Positions 63,615 through 64,000 of a DNA stretch of 64,000 bases are shown in pieces. The translations under genes and the position numbers were made by a program. The stretch lies in contig JARWIR010000023.1 of NCBI GenBank assembly GCA_029959085.1, positions 5,159,860-5,223,859 on the forward strand, given 5' to 3'. The stretch's first letter is position 1, and each line of letters opens with the position of its first letter. The stretch comes from Nemophila menziesii (Eukaryota > Streptophyta > Magnoliopsida > Boraginales > Hydrophyllaceae). The notes beneath the pieces were generated by a model. That model was given only the letters and a program-made list of their open reading frames with translations. It made no database searches and was not told where the DNA came from.

Positions 63615-64000
63615 ATGTTTCTCATCAAGGTACTTATAAATTAATTATTAATTAAATCCTCTATCTTATCAATTTCTTTCGATTTATCTTCTCCCTTTTT
63701 ATTGTAGACATGGAGGAGTATGACATTTGGCGTTTATGGCTACACAAATTTTACCAAATCCGGCTTCGTGTAAGTCCCAAATCATTAGAATTAATTACTT
63801 ATAACTAAATTCTTTTTCGATAAAATTGACTTTATAATTCATCTGAAAACCTATTTTGTTTTCTCGAAATTTGATTGAACTTCAGGGAACACGCGAAGAA
63901 ATTTAAGCCAGAAGATATGCAAGTAGGGATGGAAGGGAAGAATTGTATTGTCACCGGAGCTAATTCCGGTATTGGTTATGCAACTGCTGAGGGTCTTGCA
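63615..64000 (+). CDS. SDR-family oxidoreductase (DHRS12-like), copy 2, 5' part
   Basis: Exon 1 63615-63629 (MFLIK, GT donor), exon 2 63708-63769 (TWRSMTFGVYGYTNFTKSGF, TAG acceptor and GTAAGT donor), exon 3 from 63886 (EHAKKFKPEDMQVGMEGKNC, then TGANSGIGYATAEGLA), cut by the window edge. TGANSGIG is the NAD(P)-binding motif of short-chain dehydrogenases. No defect is visible, so this may be the functional gene. The substrate is not known from the sequence. Copy 1 at 14503 shares introns at identical positions. Confidence 0.88.

Noticed and set aside
1..64000. CRISPR arrays, operons, bacterial promoters, organelle DNA inserts
   Set aside because: Spliced genes and plant transposons show nuclear DNA. 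No evenly spaced short repeats or recognisable chloroplast or mitochondrial genes were seen.

Overview
This window is nuclear DNA from a flowering plant, most likely a eudicot. It has GT-AG introns, L1-type LINEs with the plant RNase H tail, MuDR-like and hAT-like DNA elements, and Copia and Gypsy LTR retrotransposons. It is a nested transposon landscape. The only recognisable host gene is a short-chain dehydrogenase/reductase (SDR, DHRS12-like). It occurs twice in the same orientation: a broken copy at 14503-20101, and the start of a better-preserved copy running off the right edge (63615-64000).

Layout. 1-3737: partial MuDR-like element, minus strand. 5180-12013: truncated, pol-less Gypsy element (element A, minus). 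Its 5' LTR is split by a second LTR that carries a whole tRNA-Asp copy on its end. 12920-14409: poly(A) retroposon. 14503-20101: SDR pseudogene, interrupted by an unclassified repeat (15081-18140) and a 9-bp-TSD Mutator-type element (18259-19857) that captured an alpha/beta-hydrolase exon. 20142-23118: another 9-bp-TSD Mutator-type element, itself holding a solo LTR (20492-22256). 23195-31490: an unassigned pseudogene, a decayed Copia element (minus), and a second LTR of that Copia family invaded by an L1 LINE (26774-31373). 32560-34066: a small LINE deletion derivative with a perfect 15-bp TSD. 34082-39055: two hAT-like MITEs, GTAC-palindrome repeats and a LINE RNase H remnant. 39073 to about 62460: one roughly 6.3-kb L1 LINE (minus), split by a young complete Copia element (40109-47722, TSD GTTCC) and a pol-less Gypsy element (element B, 52378-61795, TSD GTAAG). 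62484-63180: a LINE 3' fragment. 63427-64000: start of the second SDR copy.

Relative ages can be read from the nesting. LINE 39073-62460 came first. Gypsy B entered its ORF1 (LTRs differ at about 2% of sites by eye). Copia entered its ORF2 more recently (about 6 substitutions plus 2 indels in 1.15 kb). Nearly every coding region is broken by stops or shifts, except the Copia pol frame.

Four observations stand out. (1) An LTR is joined through the normal 6-nt spacer to an entire tRNA-Asp sequence including CCA, suggesting the reverse transcriptase copied the whole primer. (2) Paired near-palindromes (CGGTAYACCG, 20-21 bp apart) sit in about 107-bp tandem units in both Copia and Gypsy elements. 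(3) All six Gypsy-family LTR starts carry an invariant 46-nt inverted-repeat module that mimics a tiny LTR. (4) Gypsy B encodes Gag and protease joined directly to an integrase-like tail, with no reverse transcriptase.
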